Below, piece by piece: positions 42,615 to 50,408 of a stretch of 64,000 nt of DNA. The DNA is taken from contig NZ_JABTYH010000017.1 of assembly GCF_013314975.1 (NCBI RefSeq), positions 21,095 to 85,094 on the forward strand, read 5' to 3'. The notes beneath the pieces are model-generated. The model made no database searches. It saw only the letters and a list, made by a program, of their open reading frames with translations, and had not been told where the DNA came from. Numbering within the stretch: position 1 is the stretch's first letter; every line of letters begins with the position of its first letter. The stretch is from Pseudarthrobacter oxydans. Lineage in GTDB: Bacteria; Actinomycetota; Actinomycetes; Actinomycetales; Micrococcaceae. The translations under genes and the position numbers were made by a program.

Positions 42615-43805
42615 CTAGACGATGGCAGAGATCCCGGTGATGGCCCTGCCGGTCACCAGCGTGTTGATCTCGTGCGTTCCCTCATAGGAGTAGATGGCTT
42701 CTGCATCGGCAAAGATCTTGGCCATCTCAAAGTCCGTCACAATGCCGTTGCCGCCGAGCAGGCTCCTGCCGATCGCCACGCTCTCACGCATCCGCGCGGT
42801 GGTGAACGCCTTGGCCAGGGCGGACTGCTCATCCTTGGCCTCGCCGGCGTCCTCCAGCTGGGAGAGCCGGACCATCATGCCCATGGAGCTGACCGCATTG
42901 CCCAGGATCTGGACCAGCTGGCTTTGTACCAGCTGGAAGGATGCCAGCGGCCGGCCGAACTGGTGGCGCTCCACAGCATAGCGCCGGGCCACGTCGAACG
43001 CAGCCAGCTGCTGGCCGACTGCCTGCCAGGCGACACCGAGCCGGGTGACCTTCAGGACCTTGTTGACGTCGCGGAAGCTGTTGGCGTTGGCAAGCTTGTT
43101 GAAGTCCGGCACCACCACGTTGTCCAGGCTGATGTCGGCGTTCTGGACGGTGCGGAGCGCAATTTTGTTCTCGATTTTACTGGCGCTGAAGCCGTCGAGT
43201 GAGGTGTCCACCAGGAAGCCCTTGACCTTGTCATCGGCGAGGTCGCGGGCGTAGACCACCACCCAGTCGGAGAAGGTTGCATTTCCGATCCAGCGCTTTT
43301 CGCCATTGAGGATCCAGGAGTCCCCTTCCCTGCGCGCCGTGGTGCGGGTTCCGCCCGCCACGTCCGATCCGCCAAGCGGCTCAGTCAGCCCAAAAGCCCC
43401 GATCTTCTTCATGCTGTAGATGTCCGGAAGCCAGGCATCCTTCTGCTCCTGCGAAGCCAGCGCTTCGATGGACCCGGTGAACAGCCCGTCGTGAACCCCC
43501 ATGAAGGTGGCGATGGAAGCATCCGCACGGGTCAACTCAGCGTGGACAAGGCCGGCAAACAGGTTCGAGTGGCCCTGCCGGCGCACTGGGCTGACGAGGT
43601 CGATGCCGGCGAGCTTCGGGATGAGGTCCATGGGGAACTCCCCCCGGTTCCAGAAGTCCACGGCGATGGGCCGCACTTCACGGGCCAGGAATTCCCTGAC
43701 CTCGGCCAGCCGGTCCCGCTCCTTGTCGCTCAGCAGCTGTTCGAAGGCGTAGAAGTCGCCGTCGGCGTAGGGAAGGTCGTTGAGGTCGGCAGCGGTAGTG
43801 GACAT
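42615..43805 (-). CDS. acyl-CoA dehydrogenase, glutaryl-CoA dehydrogenase-like
   Basis: 396 residues. GAFGLTEPLGGSDVAGGTRTTA is the acyl-CoA dehydrogenase signature 1, GVAWQAVGQQLAAFDVARRYAVERHQFG the core helix, and the C-terminal IYSYEGTHEINTLVTGRAITG is typical of glutaryl-CoA dehydrogenases, with the catalytic Glu in YEGT. It would oxidise glutaryl-CoA (lysine or tryptophan breakdown) or a similar short acyl-CoA. No partner pathway genes flank it. A 16-bp perfect palindrome lies 56 bp upstream of the ATG. Confidence 0.85.
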   Translation of the reverse strand: MSTTAADLNDLPYADGDFYAFEQLLSDKERDRLAEVREFLAREVRPIAVDFWNRGEFPMDLIPKLAGIDLVSPVRRQGHSNLFAGLVHAELTRADASIATFMGVHDGLFTGSIEALASQEQKDAWLPDIYSMKKIGAFGLTEPLGGSDVAGGTRTTARREGDSWILNGEKRWIGNATFSDWVVVYARDLADDKVKGFLVDTSLDGFSASKIENKIALRTVQNADISLDNVVVPDFNKLANANSFRDVNKVLKVTRLGVAWQAVGQQLAAFDVARRYAVERHQFGRPLASFQLVQSQLVQILGNAVSSMGMMVRLSQLEDAGEAKDEQSALAKAFTTARMRESVAIGRSLLGGNGIVTDFEMAKIFADAEAIYSYEGTHEINTLVTGRAITGISAIV

Positions 43806-43860
43806 GATTACCTCACAATGATCAGCGGTGACCGGGGCTCGCCAGGAAGGAGCGCCGTAA

Positions 43861-43876
43861 GTTACTGCTCAGTAAC
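43861..43876. promoter_or_regulatory. perfect palindrome GTTACTGCTCAGTAAC (TetR-type operator candidate)
   Basis: Two 7-bp arms with a 2-bp centre, 56 bp before the start of the glutaryl-CoA-dehydrogenase-like gene and directly beside a TATGTT -10-like box (43877-43882 on the minus strand). No regulator gene is adjacent. Confidence 0.5.
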
Positions 43877-43902
43877 ATACCGCAGATCGAAGGCTTAAGA
43901 AA

Positions 43903-43940
43903 GGAAACCGCGGCCGGCAGGTATGACGGCCGCGGTTTCC
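43903..43940 (-). terminator. intrinsic terminator of the CAU tRNA gene
   Basis: Arms GGAAACCGCGGCCG and its exact complement (43903-43916 and 43927-43940), followed on the minus strand by TTTCTT. It lies 14 bp past the tRNA 3' end. Confidence 0.85.
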
Positions 43941-43954
43941 GCGTTGGGGGGGGG

Positions 43955-44028
43955 TAGGGCTACTCGGACTTGAACCGAGGACCTTAGGATTATGAGTCCC
44001 GCGCTCTAACCAGCTGAGCTATAGCCCC
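43955..44028 (-). tRNA. tRNA with CAU anticodon (elongator Met or Ile2)
   Basis: 74 nt with complete cloverleaf: D-arm GCTC/GAGC, anticodon loop CTCATAA, perfect T-arm CTCGG-TTCAAGT-CCGAG, discriminator A73, and no encoded CCA. It is not an initiator, as the anticodon stem lacks the three G-C pairs. Oddities are a G1-T72 wobble, a G28-T42 wobble and a C27-A43 mismatch. Whether C34 is converted to lysidine (Ile2) cannot be read from sequence. An intrinsic terminator follows. Confidence 0.9.
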
Positions 44029-44100
44029 TTATGCCCGGAACCTCCGGCGATTGGTACGCGGTGGCAGGGCAAAATTACTCTAGCAAACCCGGGAAAGCGT

Positions 44101-45297
44101 TCAGACCACCTTGTCCTCGAAGCGGGCTCCACGGTAAAGGTCCTCGAAGGTCTGCAGCGTGCCCTCGATGCTGTGGGGTTCCACCATCTGCCGGCTGGCC
44201 TGGCCCATGGCTTCACGCTGGTCGGCAGGCAGTTCCAGGACCATGGTGATCTTCTTGGCGAGGTCGTCGCTGTCGTTCGGCGTGAACAGGTAGCCGTTTT
44301 CGCCGTCGCGCACCAGATGCGGCAGGGCCATGGCGTCCGCCAGCACCACGGGAGTGGAGGCAGACATCGCCTCGAGCGTGACCAGCGACTGCAGCTCCGC
44401 TGTTCCGGGCATGCAGAACAGGTCGGCCTGGATGTAGGCCCGGCGCAGTTCCTCGTCACTCGCGAGGCCCAGGAACTTTACCCGGTCCGTCATGTGCAGC
44501 CGGCGGACCAGCTCCTCCAGGGAGGAGCGCACCTCGCCGCCGCCGACGATTTCCAGGTGGACGTTGAGTTCCGGCGGAGTCTTGCTGACGGCTTCGATGA
44601 GCACATCCACGTGCTTCTCCTCGGCCAGCCGCCCGGCAAACATCACGGTGGGGTACGGGTGGGGTTCGATCTGCTCGCCTGGCTGGAGTTCGTAGGCGGC
44701 GGAGTCAATACCGTTGGACAGCGGCAGCACCTTGCGCAGGAAGGCATGCTGGTGCATGGCCTTGGCCGCGAGCGGGGTGGGCGTGGTGACCACGTCCGCC
44801 TTGCCCATGACCTTGCCCATGTCCTTCCACGAGATCCGGCCGATAATGTCCTTGAACCACTGCGGAAACGGCAGGAACGGGTTGAGGTTCTCCGGCATGA
44901 AGTGGTTGGTGGCCACAATCCGGACGCCGCGTTTCACGGCCTCGTACAGGACATGTTCGCCGATCATGTAGTGGCTCTGGATGTGGACCACATCGGGTTT
45001 CACCCGGTCGAAGAGGAGGCTGATCTCCTTCTTGATCTCCCAGGGAAGGCAGATCCGGAAGTACTCGTGCGTGGGGACGCCGTGGGAACGCAGCCGGTGG
45101 ACCGTCCCCTCGGGCCGAAACTCCGTGAAGCTCTTTCCGTTGTCCGCCCGGCAGGCCAGCACATGGACGTTGTGCCCGCGGCCGGTCATTCCCTTGGCCA
45201 GGCGGTAGCCGAACTGTGCTGCTCCGTTGATGTGGGGCGGGTAGGTGTCTGCAGCGATCAGGATGGTCAGGGGACGCTGGTCTGCGGGCGTGGTCAC
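44101..45297 (-). CDS. GT4-family glycosyltransferase
   Basis: 398 residues with two Rossmann-like halves (GT-B fold). The N-terminal half has ADTYPPHINGAAQFGYRLA and the C-terminal half VMFAGRLAEEKHVDVLIEA plus ELQSLVTLE, an EX7E donor-site motif. It resembles diacylglycerol glycosyltransferases and PimB/MgtA-like lipid glycosyltransferases, likely acting at the inner membrane face with a nucleotide sugar. It is followed by the CAU tRNA gene. The acceptor is inferred only from family resemblance. Confidence 0.82.
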   Translation of the reverse strand: MTTPADQRPLTILIAADTYPPHINGAAQFGYRLAKGMTGRGHNVHVLACRADNGKSFTEFRPEGTVHRLRSHGVPTHEYFRICLPWEIKKEISLLFDRVKPDVVHIQSHYMIGEHVLYEAVKRGVRIVATNHFMPENLNPFLPFPQWFKDIIGRISWKDMGKVMGKADVVTTPTPLAAKAMHQHAFLRKVLPLSNGIDSAAYELQPGEQIEPHPYPTVMFAGRLAEEKHVDVLIEAVSKTPPELNVHLEIVGGGEVRSSLEELVRRLHMTDRVKFLGLASDEELRRAYIQADLFCMPGTAELQSLVTLEAMSASTPVVLADAMALPHLVRDGENGYLFTPNDSDDLAKKITMVLELPADQREAMGQASRQMVEPHSIEGTLQTFEDLYRGARFEDKVV

Positions 45298-45428
45298 GTG
45301 GAGAGCTCCTGATGGTCACGGTGCGCACAGCATGGACTGGCAGCACAGTTGGCCGTTGGCGCGATGGCGCCTGGCCTCGTGGTGAATCTTGCTTGCGTAA
45401 ATAACGGGCGGGATCTGGTGGTCAGTGG

Positions 45429-46337
45429 CTAGCGGCTCGCCCGTCCCACGGCCTTCCGCGCGTCCTTCTTGCGCTTCGTGACCTCGGGATGGTGCCTGGA
45501 AAGGGCGATCACCCCAACGATAGCAAGGGAGGCAGCCGTTCCCATGGCAATGGCCATCACGGCGTGGACATCCGGCCGCAGTTCGCCGAGGATCACAATG
45601 CCGATGGCTATTCCCACCAGGGGATCAATGACGGTCAGTCCCGCGATCACCAGGTCCGGCGGACCCGACGAGTAGGCGCTCTGGACAAACCACGACCCCA
45701 GCCCGCCCGCGGCGACAAGGGCCACCACCGAATACCACTGCACGTTCAGCAGGAACAGCCCGTTCGGATCGAGCAGGTGCTTGCCGATGATCCGGGTCAG
45801 GACGGCCACGAACCCGAAGAGGACCCCGGCGCCGAGGATATAGACGAAGGCGTTGATCCTGTGCCTGAACATCACGGCCAGGGTGCCGAAGAGTCCGACG
45901 GCGAGGGCCAGCAGCAGCACGATGGTGACCTCGTCGGCGAGGGTTACGTCGTGGTTTTCCTGCGTGACGTTGACCGCCAGGAGGACGAAGAGCGCAGAGC
46001 CCGTCACGCAGGCCGCGATGGCCACCACGGTTGCCCGGTTGATGGTGAGGTCCTGGTCCTTGGCATTGATGATGGTGGTGATCACCAGGGCGATCGCGCC
46101 AATGGGCTGGACAACAGTGAGCGGTGCGGACACGAGCGCCACGGCGTTCATGGCCATGCCGGCACACAGGAGCAGGAGGCCGAACACCCAGCGGGGGTTT
46201 CGAAGCAGGCGCAGGAAGCCGTTGGAGCTCAGGGCCAGGCCGCCCGTGTCGGCCTTGACGGCGCTCCCCTGGCGCTGCGCACCAAGGGCCAGGCAAAACG
46301 CACCAAGCAGCGCAAGCCCAACTGCCAGCCATACCAT
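45429..46337 (-). CDS. DMT/EamA-like membrane transporter
   Basis: 302 residues from the ATG at 46337, which shares a base with the stop of the CDP-alcohol phosphatidyltransferase gene (TGATG). About nine or ten hydrophobic helices; APLTVVQPIGAIALVITTIIN and a second half with IDPLVGIAIGIVILGE show the EamA-type duplication. A basic tail (RKKDARKAVGRASR) is cytoplasmic. Resembles NIPA-like or drug/metabolite transporters. The substrate is unknown. Confidence 0.75.
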   Translation of the reverse strand: MVWLAVGLALLGAFCLALGAQRQGSAVKADTGGLALSSNGFLRLLRNPRWVFGLLLLCAGMAMNAVALVSAPLTVVQPIGAIALVITTIINAKDQDLTINRATVVAIAACVTGSALFVLLAVNVTQENHDVTLADEVTIVLLLALAVGLFGTLAVMFRHRINAFVYILGAGVLFGFVAVLTRIIGKHLLDPNGLFLLNVQWYSVVALVAAGGLGSWFVQSAYSSGPPDLVIAGLTVIDPLVGIAIGIVILGELRPDVHAVMAIAMGTAASLAIVGVIALSRHHPEVTKRKKDARKAVGRASR

Positions 46338-46960
46338 CAGGCGGTCCCGTCGTCGTGGTGCGCCTGCATTCTGCCCTTTCGCAGGATGGCCCAGAAGTAG
46401 TGGTAGGCCGCGATCCAGTGGCCGACCAACCCGAAGCCCAGGACTATCCATGCGGCGACGAACAACTCAGTGGAGAATCCTGTATCCAGCCGTGAGAGGA
46501 CCAGCATGGGGGTCCCCAGCAGCAGCAGGCCGGTGCGCACCTTGCCAATCACGCTCACGGGAAGGTCGGGGTGGCCACGGAAGAAAAACAGCGTCATGGT
46601 CAGCAGGACGGCGTCCGGTACCACCAGGGCAGCCAGGTAGAGCCAATGGACGACGCCGGCAATTACCAGCGTGACAGCGACCGCTATCAGCGCCAGCCGG
46701 TCGGCGATCGGGTCCAGGACCCTGCCAAGCTTCGAGGCCTGGTCGAAGCGGCGGGCAATGTAGCCGTCAACCCAGTCGGTGCTGGCCATGACGGCGAGGA
46801 CCACAACGGCGGCACCGTACTCCTTCTGGGCCAGGACAAGCCAGATGAAGAGCGGCACCCCCATGAAGCGCACCACGGTCAGCAGGTTGGGGATGGTGAA
46901 CACGAGGTCGTGGTCCACCTGGGGGCGTCCGGGACGGGAGCCGGCACCAATGAACTTCAC
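46337..46960 (-). CDS. CDP-alcohol phosphatidyltransferase
   Basis: 207 residues from a GTG at 46960 with GGAAGGGGG upstream. The catalytic motif is intact: D62, D65-G66, A69-R70, G79, D83 and D87, matching DxxDGxxAR...GxxxDxxxD. Four to five membrane helices. It condenses CDP-diacylglycerol with an alcohol such as glycerol-3-phosphate, inositol phosphate or another phospholipid. It is not clearly PgsA. It sits downstream of the holin-X-like gene and is coupled to the transporter gene. CDP-DAG comes from cdsA elsewhere in the window. Confidence 0.85.
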   Translation of the reverse strand: MKFIGAGSRPGRPQVDHDLVFTIPNLLTVVRFMGVPLFIWLVLAQKEYGAAVVVLAVMASTDWVDGYIARRFDQASKLGRVLDPIADRLALIAVAVTLVIAGVVHWLYLAALVVPDAVLLTMTLFFFRGHPDLPVSVIGKVRTGLLLLGTPMLVLSRLDTGFSTELFVAAWIVLGFGLVGHWIAAYHYFWAILRKGRMQAHHDDGTA

Positions 46961-47051
46961 CCCGTCCCCCTTCCTTTCTGCTGCCCCTGCGAGCGTTATT
47001 GCCGTTCCCTGAACTTCTGCGGGCTGCCGAAGAGCCTGCCCGATCCGGGTG

Positions 47052-47903
47052 CTAGTACGTCCGGAGGAGTTTGCGCACCAGGACCAGGAAGACGGTTCCA
47101 GCGGCGATGAAGGCGGCCAGCGGCTTCCAGCGCTGTTCCAGGTCCGCGGATCCGGACAACGCCGCGAATTTCCGTCCGGCAATGTCCCTGCCGTGGCCGG
47201 CCAGGGCCTGGCCTTCGCGCAGTTTGTCCTGGGCTGTTGCCAGCAGGTACCTGCCCTGGGGCGCGACGTCCAGCTCGGTGCCGAGTTCGTCGCGCACTTC
47301 GGTGAGGTGGTGGCGGCGCTGGCTGAGCCGGCGCACCAGCTCCGGTTCGGAGGCGTGCGGGAATTCCTTCTCGTGTTCGGCGGCCTTGGCTGCCTTCTCC
47401 GCCTTGGCCTTTGCAGCCGCTTCATCCTTTGCCGCCTTCGCCGCCTTGGCTTCGGGGCTCTGCGGGTCAAGGACAGCCGGGTTGAACGCGGAGCCTTCTT
47501 TGACCACGCCGATATCGTGCTTGATGCCGCGGATGGTCTCTTCCGGCACGAGCGGCATGGCCTTCTTGAACTTCCGGACGCCAATCAGGCCGCCGATCAG
47601 GGCTATCAGCAGGAACGCCGCGGACACCAGGAGTGCGGCCAGCCAGGCCGGCATGATGGTGGCCAGTCCCATGATGGCTGCCACGATGAGGCCCACCACC
47701 AGGAAAAGGAGGAAAACAAGGGCGACGGCGAAAAAGGCAGCGGCGACTCCGACCTGGATTCCCTTGCGCTTAAGCTCGATCTTCGCGAAGGCGATTTCGT
47801 CATTGAGCTGGCGCGGCGCCAACCGGAAAAGGAGTTTAAGCGTCCTGGGCAGCGCAGTGATGCGCAATCCCTGGCTGGTACGCCCGCTGTGACGTCCGCT
47901 CAT
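47052..47903 (-). CDS. holin-X-like membrane protein fused to a DUF3618-like C-terminal region
   Basis: 283 residues. Residues 1-110 resemble actinobacterial 'phage holin superfamily III' proteins: an amphipathic start (LNDEIAFAKIELKRKG) and two membrane helices (about 50-75, 85-108). An Ala/Lys-rich coiled segment (about 150-180) follows, then SEPELVRRLSQRRHHLTEVRDELG and a third helix near the C-terminus, as in DUF3618. No phage genes lie nearby, so 'holin' is a family label, not a function. Probably a cell-envelope protein. Confidence 0.7.
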   Translation of the reverse strand: MSGRHSGRTSQGLRITALPRTLKLLFRLAPRQLNDEIAFAKIELKRKGIQVGVAAAFFAVALVFLLFLVVGLIVAAIMGLATIMPAWLAALLVSAAFLLIALIGGLIGVRKFKKAMPLVPEETIRGIKHDIGVVKEGSAFNPAVLDPQSPEAKAAKAAKDEAAAKAKAEKAAKAAEHEKEFPHASEPELVRRLSQRRHHLTEVRDELGTELDVAPQGRYLLATAQDKLREGQALAGHGRDIAGRKFAALSGSADLEQRWKPLAAFIAAGTVFLVLVRKLLRTY

Positions 47904-47956
47904 CGGTTCCGCCTTACTGGTTATGGGTCGAATCGGCTTCCGTGTGCTGCAGGAAA

Positions 47957-48059
47957 GTGCAGCTGCACAGTCCCCGCACCAAAACTATCATTCAGGTTCA
48001 GGGCGAACTTCGGGGCTTGCCGGGCGGCGTGGCCTACAACGCTGCAAAATTAGGCAGCG
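47957..48059. promoter_or_regulatory. palindromes upstream of the Bcr/CflA pump
   Basis: GTGCAGCTGCAC (47957-47968) is a perfect 12-bp palindrome. CGCTGC-N8-GCAGCG (48040-48059) ends eight bases before the TAGGAT -10 box. Either could be a repressor site for the pump gene, but no regulator is adjacent. Confidence 0.35.
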
Positions 48060-48066
48060 CCGGGCC

Positions 48067-48072
48067 TAGGAT
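48067..48072 (+). promoter_or_regulatory. -10 box TAGGAT, leaderless promoter of the pump gene
   Basis: TAGGAT lies eight bases before GTG 48081 and overlaps the alternative TTG start at 48072, favouring 48081. Confidence 0.4.
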
Positions 48073-48080
48073 TGATCTCC

Positions 48081-49304
48081 GTGACCATTCCCAGCAATCC
48101 GGGCGATCTCCTGAGCCGCCGCCGGAAACTCCTGTACATCCTGCTGCTCGGCGCCCTGACGGCGCTGGGTCCGTTCACGATCGACCTTTACCTTCCCGCG
48201 TTCCCGGCCCTGGAGGCGAGCCTCGGCGTGACCGAGGCCCAGGTCCAGCTGACCCTGGCAGGCACCACCGTGGGATTCGCCATCGGCCAGCTGGTGGTTG
48301 GCCCCTTCAGCGACAGGTTCGGCCGCCGCACCCCGCTTATCCTGGCGACGGCGGTCCACATTGCAGCCTCCGTGGGCGCCGCCCTGTCCACCGACATCAC
48401 CACCCTGGGCATCTTCCGCGTGCTGATGGGCGTGGGCGCTGCCGGCGGCGGCGTTGTGGCCATGGCGATGGTCCGGGACCTGTTTTCCGGGTACGCCATG
48501 GTGAAGATGTTTTCCCGCATGGCCCTGGTGAATGGCCTGGCACCCATCCTGGCGCCCGTGATCGGTTCGCAGCTGCTCCTGGTGATGGAATGGCCTGGAA
48601 TCTTCGTGTTCCTTGCCGCCTACGGAACCGTGGTGATCACATCCGCCCTGTTCCTGGTCCGCGAGACCCTGCCGCCGGAAAAACGCCGGCAGAGCGGCAT
48701 GACCGCCCGCCAGCGCTACCGGATCCTCTTCAGCGACAGGGTGTTTGTTGGGCTGCTGCTGGTGGCCGGGCTGAACTTTGGCGGCCTGTTCACCTACCTG
48801 TCGGCCTCCCCTTTCCTGTTCCAGGACGTTTTCGGCTTCACCCCGCAGGAGTACGGCCTGCTGTTCGGCATCAACTCGCTGGGCATTGTTGCCGGCATCC
48901 AAACCAGCTCCCGCCTCATCCGCAGGGTGCCGCCGCAGTGGATCATCGCTGCGGCCACCGCGTGGATGTTCCTGATGGCCACGCTGATCGTGGTGTTCGA
49001 CCAGCTCGGGTTCGGCTTGTGGGGTGTGCTGGTTCCCCTGTGGTTCTACATCCTGGGAACGGGCTTCATGTTCCCCTGCGTTCAGGTGCTCGCCCTGGCC
49101 GGCCATGCGGGCCAGGCCGGCACCGCAGCCTCCCTGCTCGGATTCTCGACGTTCATGATGGCGGGGCTCATCTCCCCGGTGGTGGGCTGGCTGGGCATCA
49201 CCAGCGCCGCCCCCATGGGCGCGGTGCAGGGAGCATGCATCCTGCTGGCCATTGCAGCCCTGTGGCTGGTGGTCCGGCCGCGTACCGTTCCGTCGATCCA
49301 CTGA
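48081..49304 (+). CDS. Bcr/CflA-type multidrug efflux MFS transporter
   Basis: 407 residues with 12 predicted helices. GPFTIDLYLPAFPALEASLGV at the first helix and DRFGRRTPL (MFS motif A, FSDRFGRR) are characteristic of DHA1-family Bcr/CflA exporters. GTG 48081 is chosen because a -10 box lies at leaderless distance; a TTG at 48072 is possible. It likely exports small toxic compounds by proton antiport. A 63-codon membrane protein gene starts five bases after its stop. Confidence 0.85.
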   Translation: MTIPSNPGDLLSRRRKLLYILLLGALTALGPFTIDLYLPAFPALEASLGVTEAQVQLTLAGTTVGFAIGQLVVGPFSDRFGRRTPLILATAVHIAASVGAALSTDITTLGIFRVLMGVGAAGGGVVAMAMVRDLFSGYAMVKMFSRMALVNGLAPILAPVIGSQLLLVMEWPGIFVFLAAYGTVVITSALFLVRETLPPEKRRQSGMTARQRYRILFSDRVFVGLLLVAGLNFGGLFTYLSASPFLFQDVFGFTPQEYGLLFGINSLGIVAGIQTSSRLIRRVPPQWIIAAATAWMFLMATLIVVFDQLGFGLWGVLVPLWFYILGTGFMFPCVQVLALAGHAGQAGTAASLLGFSTFMMAGLISPVVGWLGITSAAPMGAVQGACILLAIAALWLVVRPRTVPSIH

Positions 49305-49308
49305 CGCC

Positions 49309-49500
49309 GTGAAGAACACGCCAAAGCGCAGGCCGCACCGGAACCGCCGGGGACTTTTCCTCGGAGCGGTGATTGGCGCCGTCGTGGGCTACTTCGCCGG
49401 CCGGGCCCTGGGCAACCCTGCCATGGGCATTGTCCTGGGCATGGTTGCAGGGTCGGCGCTGTTGTACCGGGTCAACCCGGGGCCGTGGAACCGACCCTGA
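49309..49500 (+). CDS. small membrane protein with glycine-zipper helices
   Basis: 63 residues from a GTG at 49309. A strongly basic start (KNTPKRRPHRNRR) precedes two hydrophobic segments, GLFLGAVIGAVVGYFAG and NPAMGIVLGMVAGSALL, with G-x3-G spacing typical of close helix packing. It starts five bases after the efflux pump stop and is probably in the same transcript. No known family; it could be a pump accessory or an independent small protein. Confidence 0.6.
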   Translation: MKNTPKRRPHRNRRGLFLGAVIGAVVGYFAGRALGNPAMGIVLGMVAGSALLYRVNPGPWNRP

Positions 49501-49575
49501 CGCCGCCGCACCCCGGGGGCGGACGCAAAGCGCGTGGCGGGCTCGGGGTACCTGCCACCCGCACGGCGCCCGCGA

Positions 49576-49581
49576 TAAAAT
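49576..49581 (+). promoter_or_regulatory. -10 box TAAAAT, leaderless promoter
   Basis: TAAAAT ends seven bases before GTG 49589. It is one of the best -10 matches in the window and defines the start of the next gene. Confidence 0.5.
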
Positions 49582-49588
49582 AGGGTTT

Positions 49589-49996
49589 GTGCCCTCCTGG
49601 CAGGAACAACCGCCGCTTCCGGCCACATGGCAACGGTGCGACCACCGGATACTGCCACTGTGGTGGGAACGGCTGTGTGCCCAGGCGGGCGAACAATCGG
49701 CAGCACTCTATGCCGCGGGACTGTTTACGGAGGACCGGCGGCGGCCCATCGCCCAGTGGTTCAACCCCGCCTTCAACGCCGCGCTGCTGGTAGCCCCCGA
49801 GGCCTCCCCCGAATGGCCGGTACAGCGCTTCGGCATCTTCTACGCGCCGCCGGACACCGGAGTGGTGCGCATACACTCGGCTCCCCACGAATGGAATCCC
49901 CGCCAGCCCCGGACGTCACCCACGGAAAAGGAGGCGTTCCTGGCCGCCATTGCGGAGGCGGAGCGATTCCTGCAGGTGGAGATGGACTTCGTCTGA
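49589..49996 (+). CDS. conserved-looking hypothetical protein
   Basis: 135 residues from GTG 49589. No signal peptide or membrane helix. Trp-rich N-terminus (PSWQEQPPLPATWQRCDHRILPLWW), a TEDRRRPIAQWFNPAFNAALL core, and an acidic C-terminal helix (KEAFLAAIAEAERFLQ). I do not recognise the family. Codon use and the strong TAAAAT leaderless promoter indicate a real, expressed gene. It converges on the tRNA-Asn terminator. Confidence 0.65.
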   Translation: MPSWQEQPPLPATWQRCDHRILPLWWERLCAQAGEQSAALYAAGLFTEDRRRPIAQWFNPAFNAALLVAPEASPEWPVQRFGIFYAPPDTGVVRIHSAPHEWNPRQPRTSPTEKEAFLAAIAEAERFLQVEMDFV

Positions 49997-50002
49997 GGAA
50001 CA

Positions 50003-50040
50003 AAAATCCCCGTGCCTCACAAAGGAGGAACGGGGATTTT
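50003..50040. terminator. terminator of tRNA-Asn copy 1 (bidirectional)
   Basis: AAAATCCCCGT (50003-50013) pairs with ACGGGGATTTT (50030-50040). On the minus strand it follows tRNA-Asn and ends in T residues; on the plus strand it follows the hypothetical gene ending at 49996. Confidence 0.85.
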
Positions 50041-50048
50041 CTATGTTG

Positions 50049-50121
50049 CTCCTCCTGCTGGACTTGAACCAGCAACCCTTCGATTAACAGTCGAATGCTC
50101 TGCCAATTGAGCTAAGGAGGA
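50049..50121 (-). tRNA. tRNA-Asn (GTT), copy 1
   Basis: 73 nt: acceptor TCCTCCT/AGGAGGA, D-arm GCTC/GAGC, anticodon loop with GTT (GACTGTTAATC), T-arm GCTGG-TTCAAGT-CCAGC, discriminator G73. CCA is not encoded. Identical to copy 2 across the whole gene. Confidence 0.97.
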
Positions 50122-50209
50122 ATGAAGCAGGTATGACATTAGCAAAGGTTTCCGGCCAATGTGAAATCGGCGTCAACCCGGGCCGGAACGGGCAGTTGCA
50201 GGCGTAAAA

Positions 50210-50240
50210 AATCCCCGTTCCGGAGGCCGGAACGGGGATT
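50210..50240 (-). terminator. terminator of tRNA-Asn copy 2
   Basis: Arms AATCCCCGTTCCGG and its exact complement (50210-50223, 50227-50240) around AGG, followed on the minus strand by a six-T run. Confidence 0.9.
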
Positions 50241-50245
50241 GTGCG

Positions 50246-50318
50246 CTCCTCCTGCTGGACTTGAACCAGCAACCCTTCGATTAACAGTCGAATGCTCTGC
50301 CAATTGAGCTAAGGAGGA
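50246..50318 (-). tRNA. tRNA-Asn (GTT), copy 2
   Basis: Same 73-nt sequence as copy 1, 197 bp away. The 5' flank (ATACC-GCTTCATT) is also shared except one base, so the pair arose by local duplication. Each copy has its own terminator. Confidence 0.97.
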
Positions 50319-50408
50319 ATGAAGCGGGTATTAGCCTAGCAAAGACCCCGGCTGGAAGCGAAATCGGGCCACGGCGCCGAAGGGCCCCTGCTCCGCCGCC
50401 GGGACGGC

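Noticed and set aside
43955..44028. Initiator tRNA-fMet
   Set aside because: The anticodon stem lacks the three consecutive G-C pairs of initiators and position 1-72 is G-T, not the C-A type mismatch.
47052..47903. 'Phage holin' protein as evidence of a prophage
   Set aside because: No terminase, capsid, tail, integrase or endolysin gene lies nearby, and this family is widespread on actinobacterial chromosomes.
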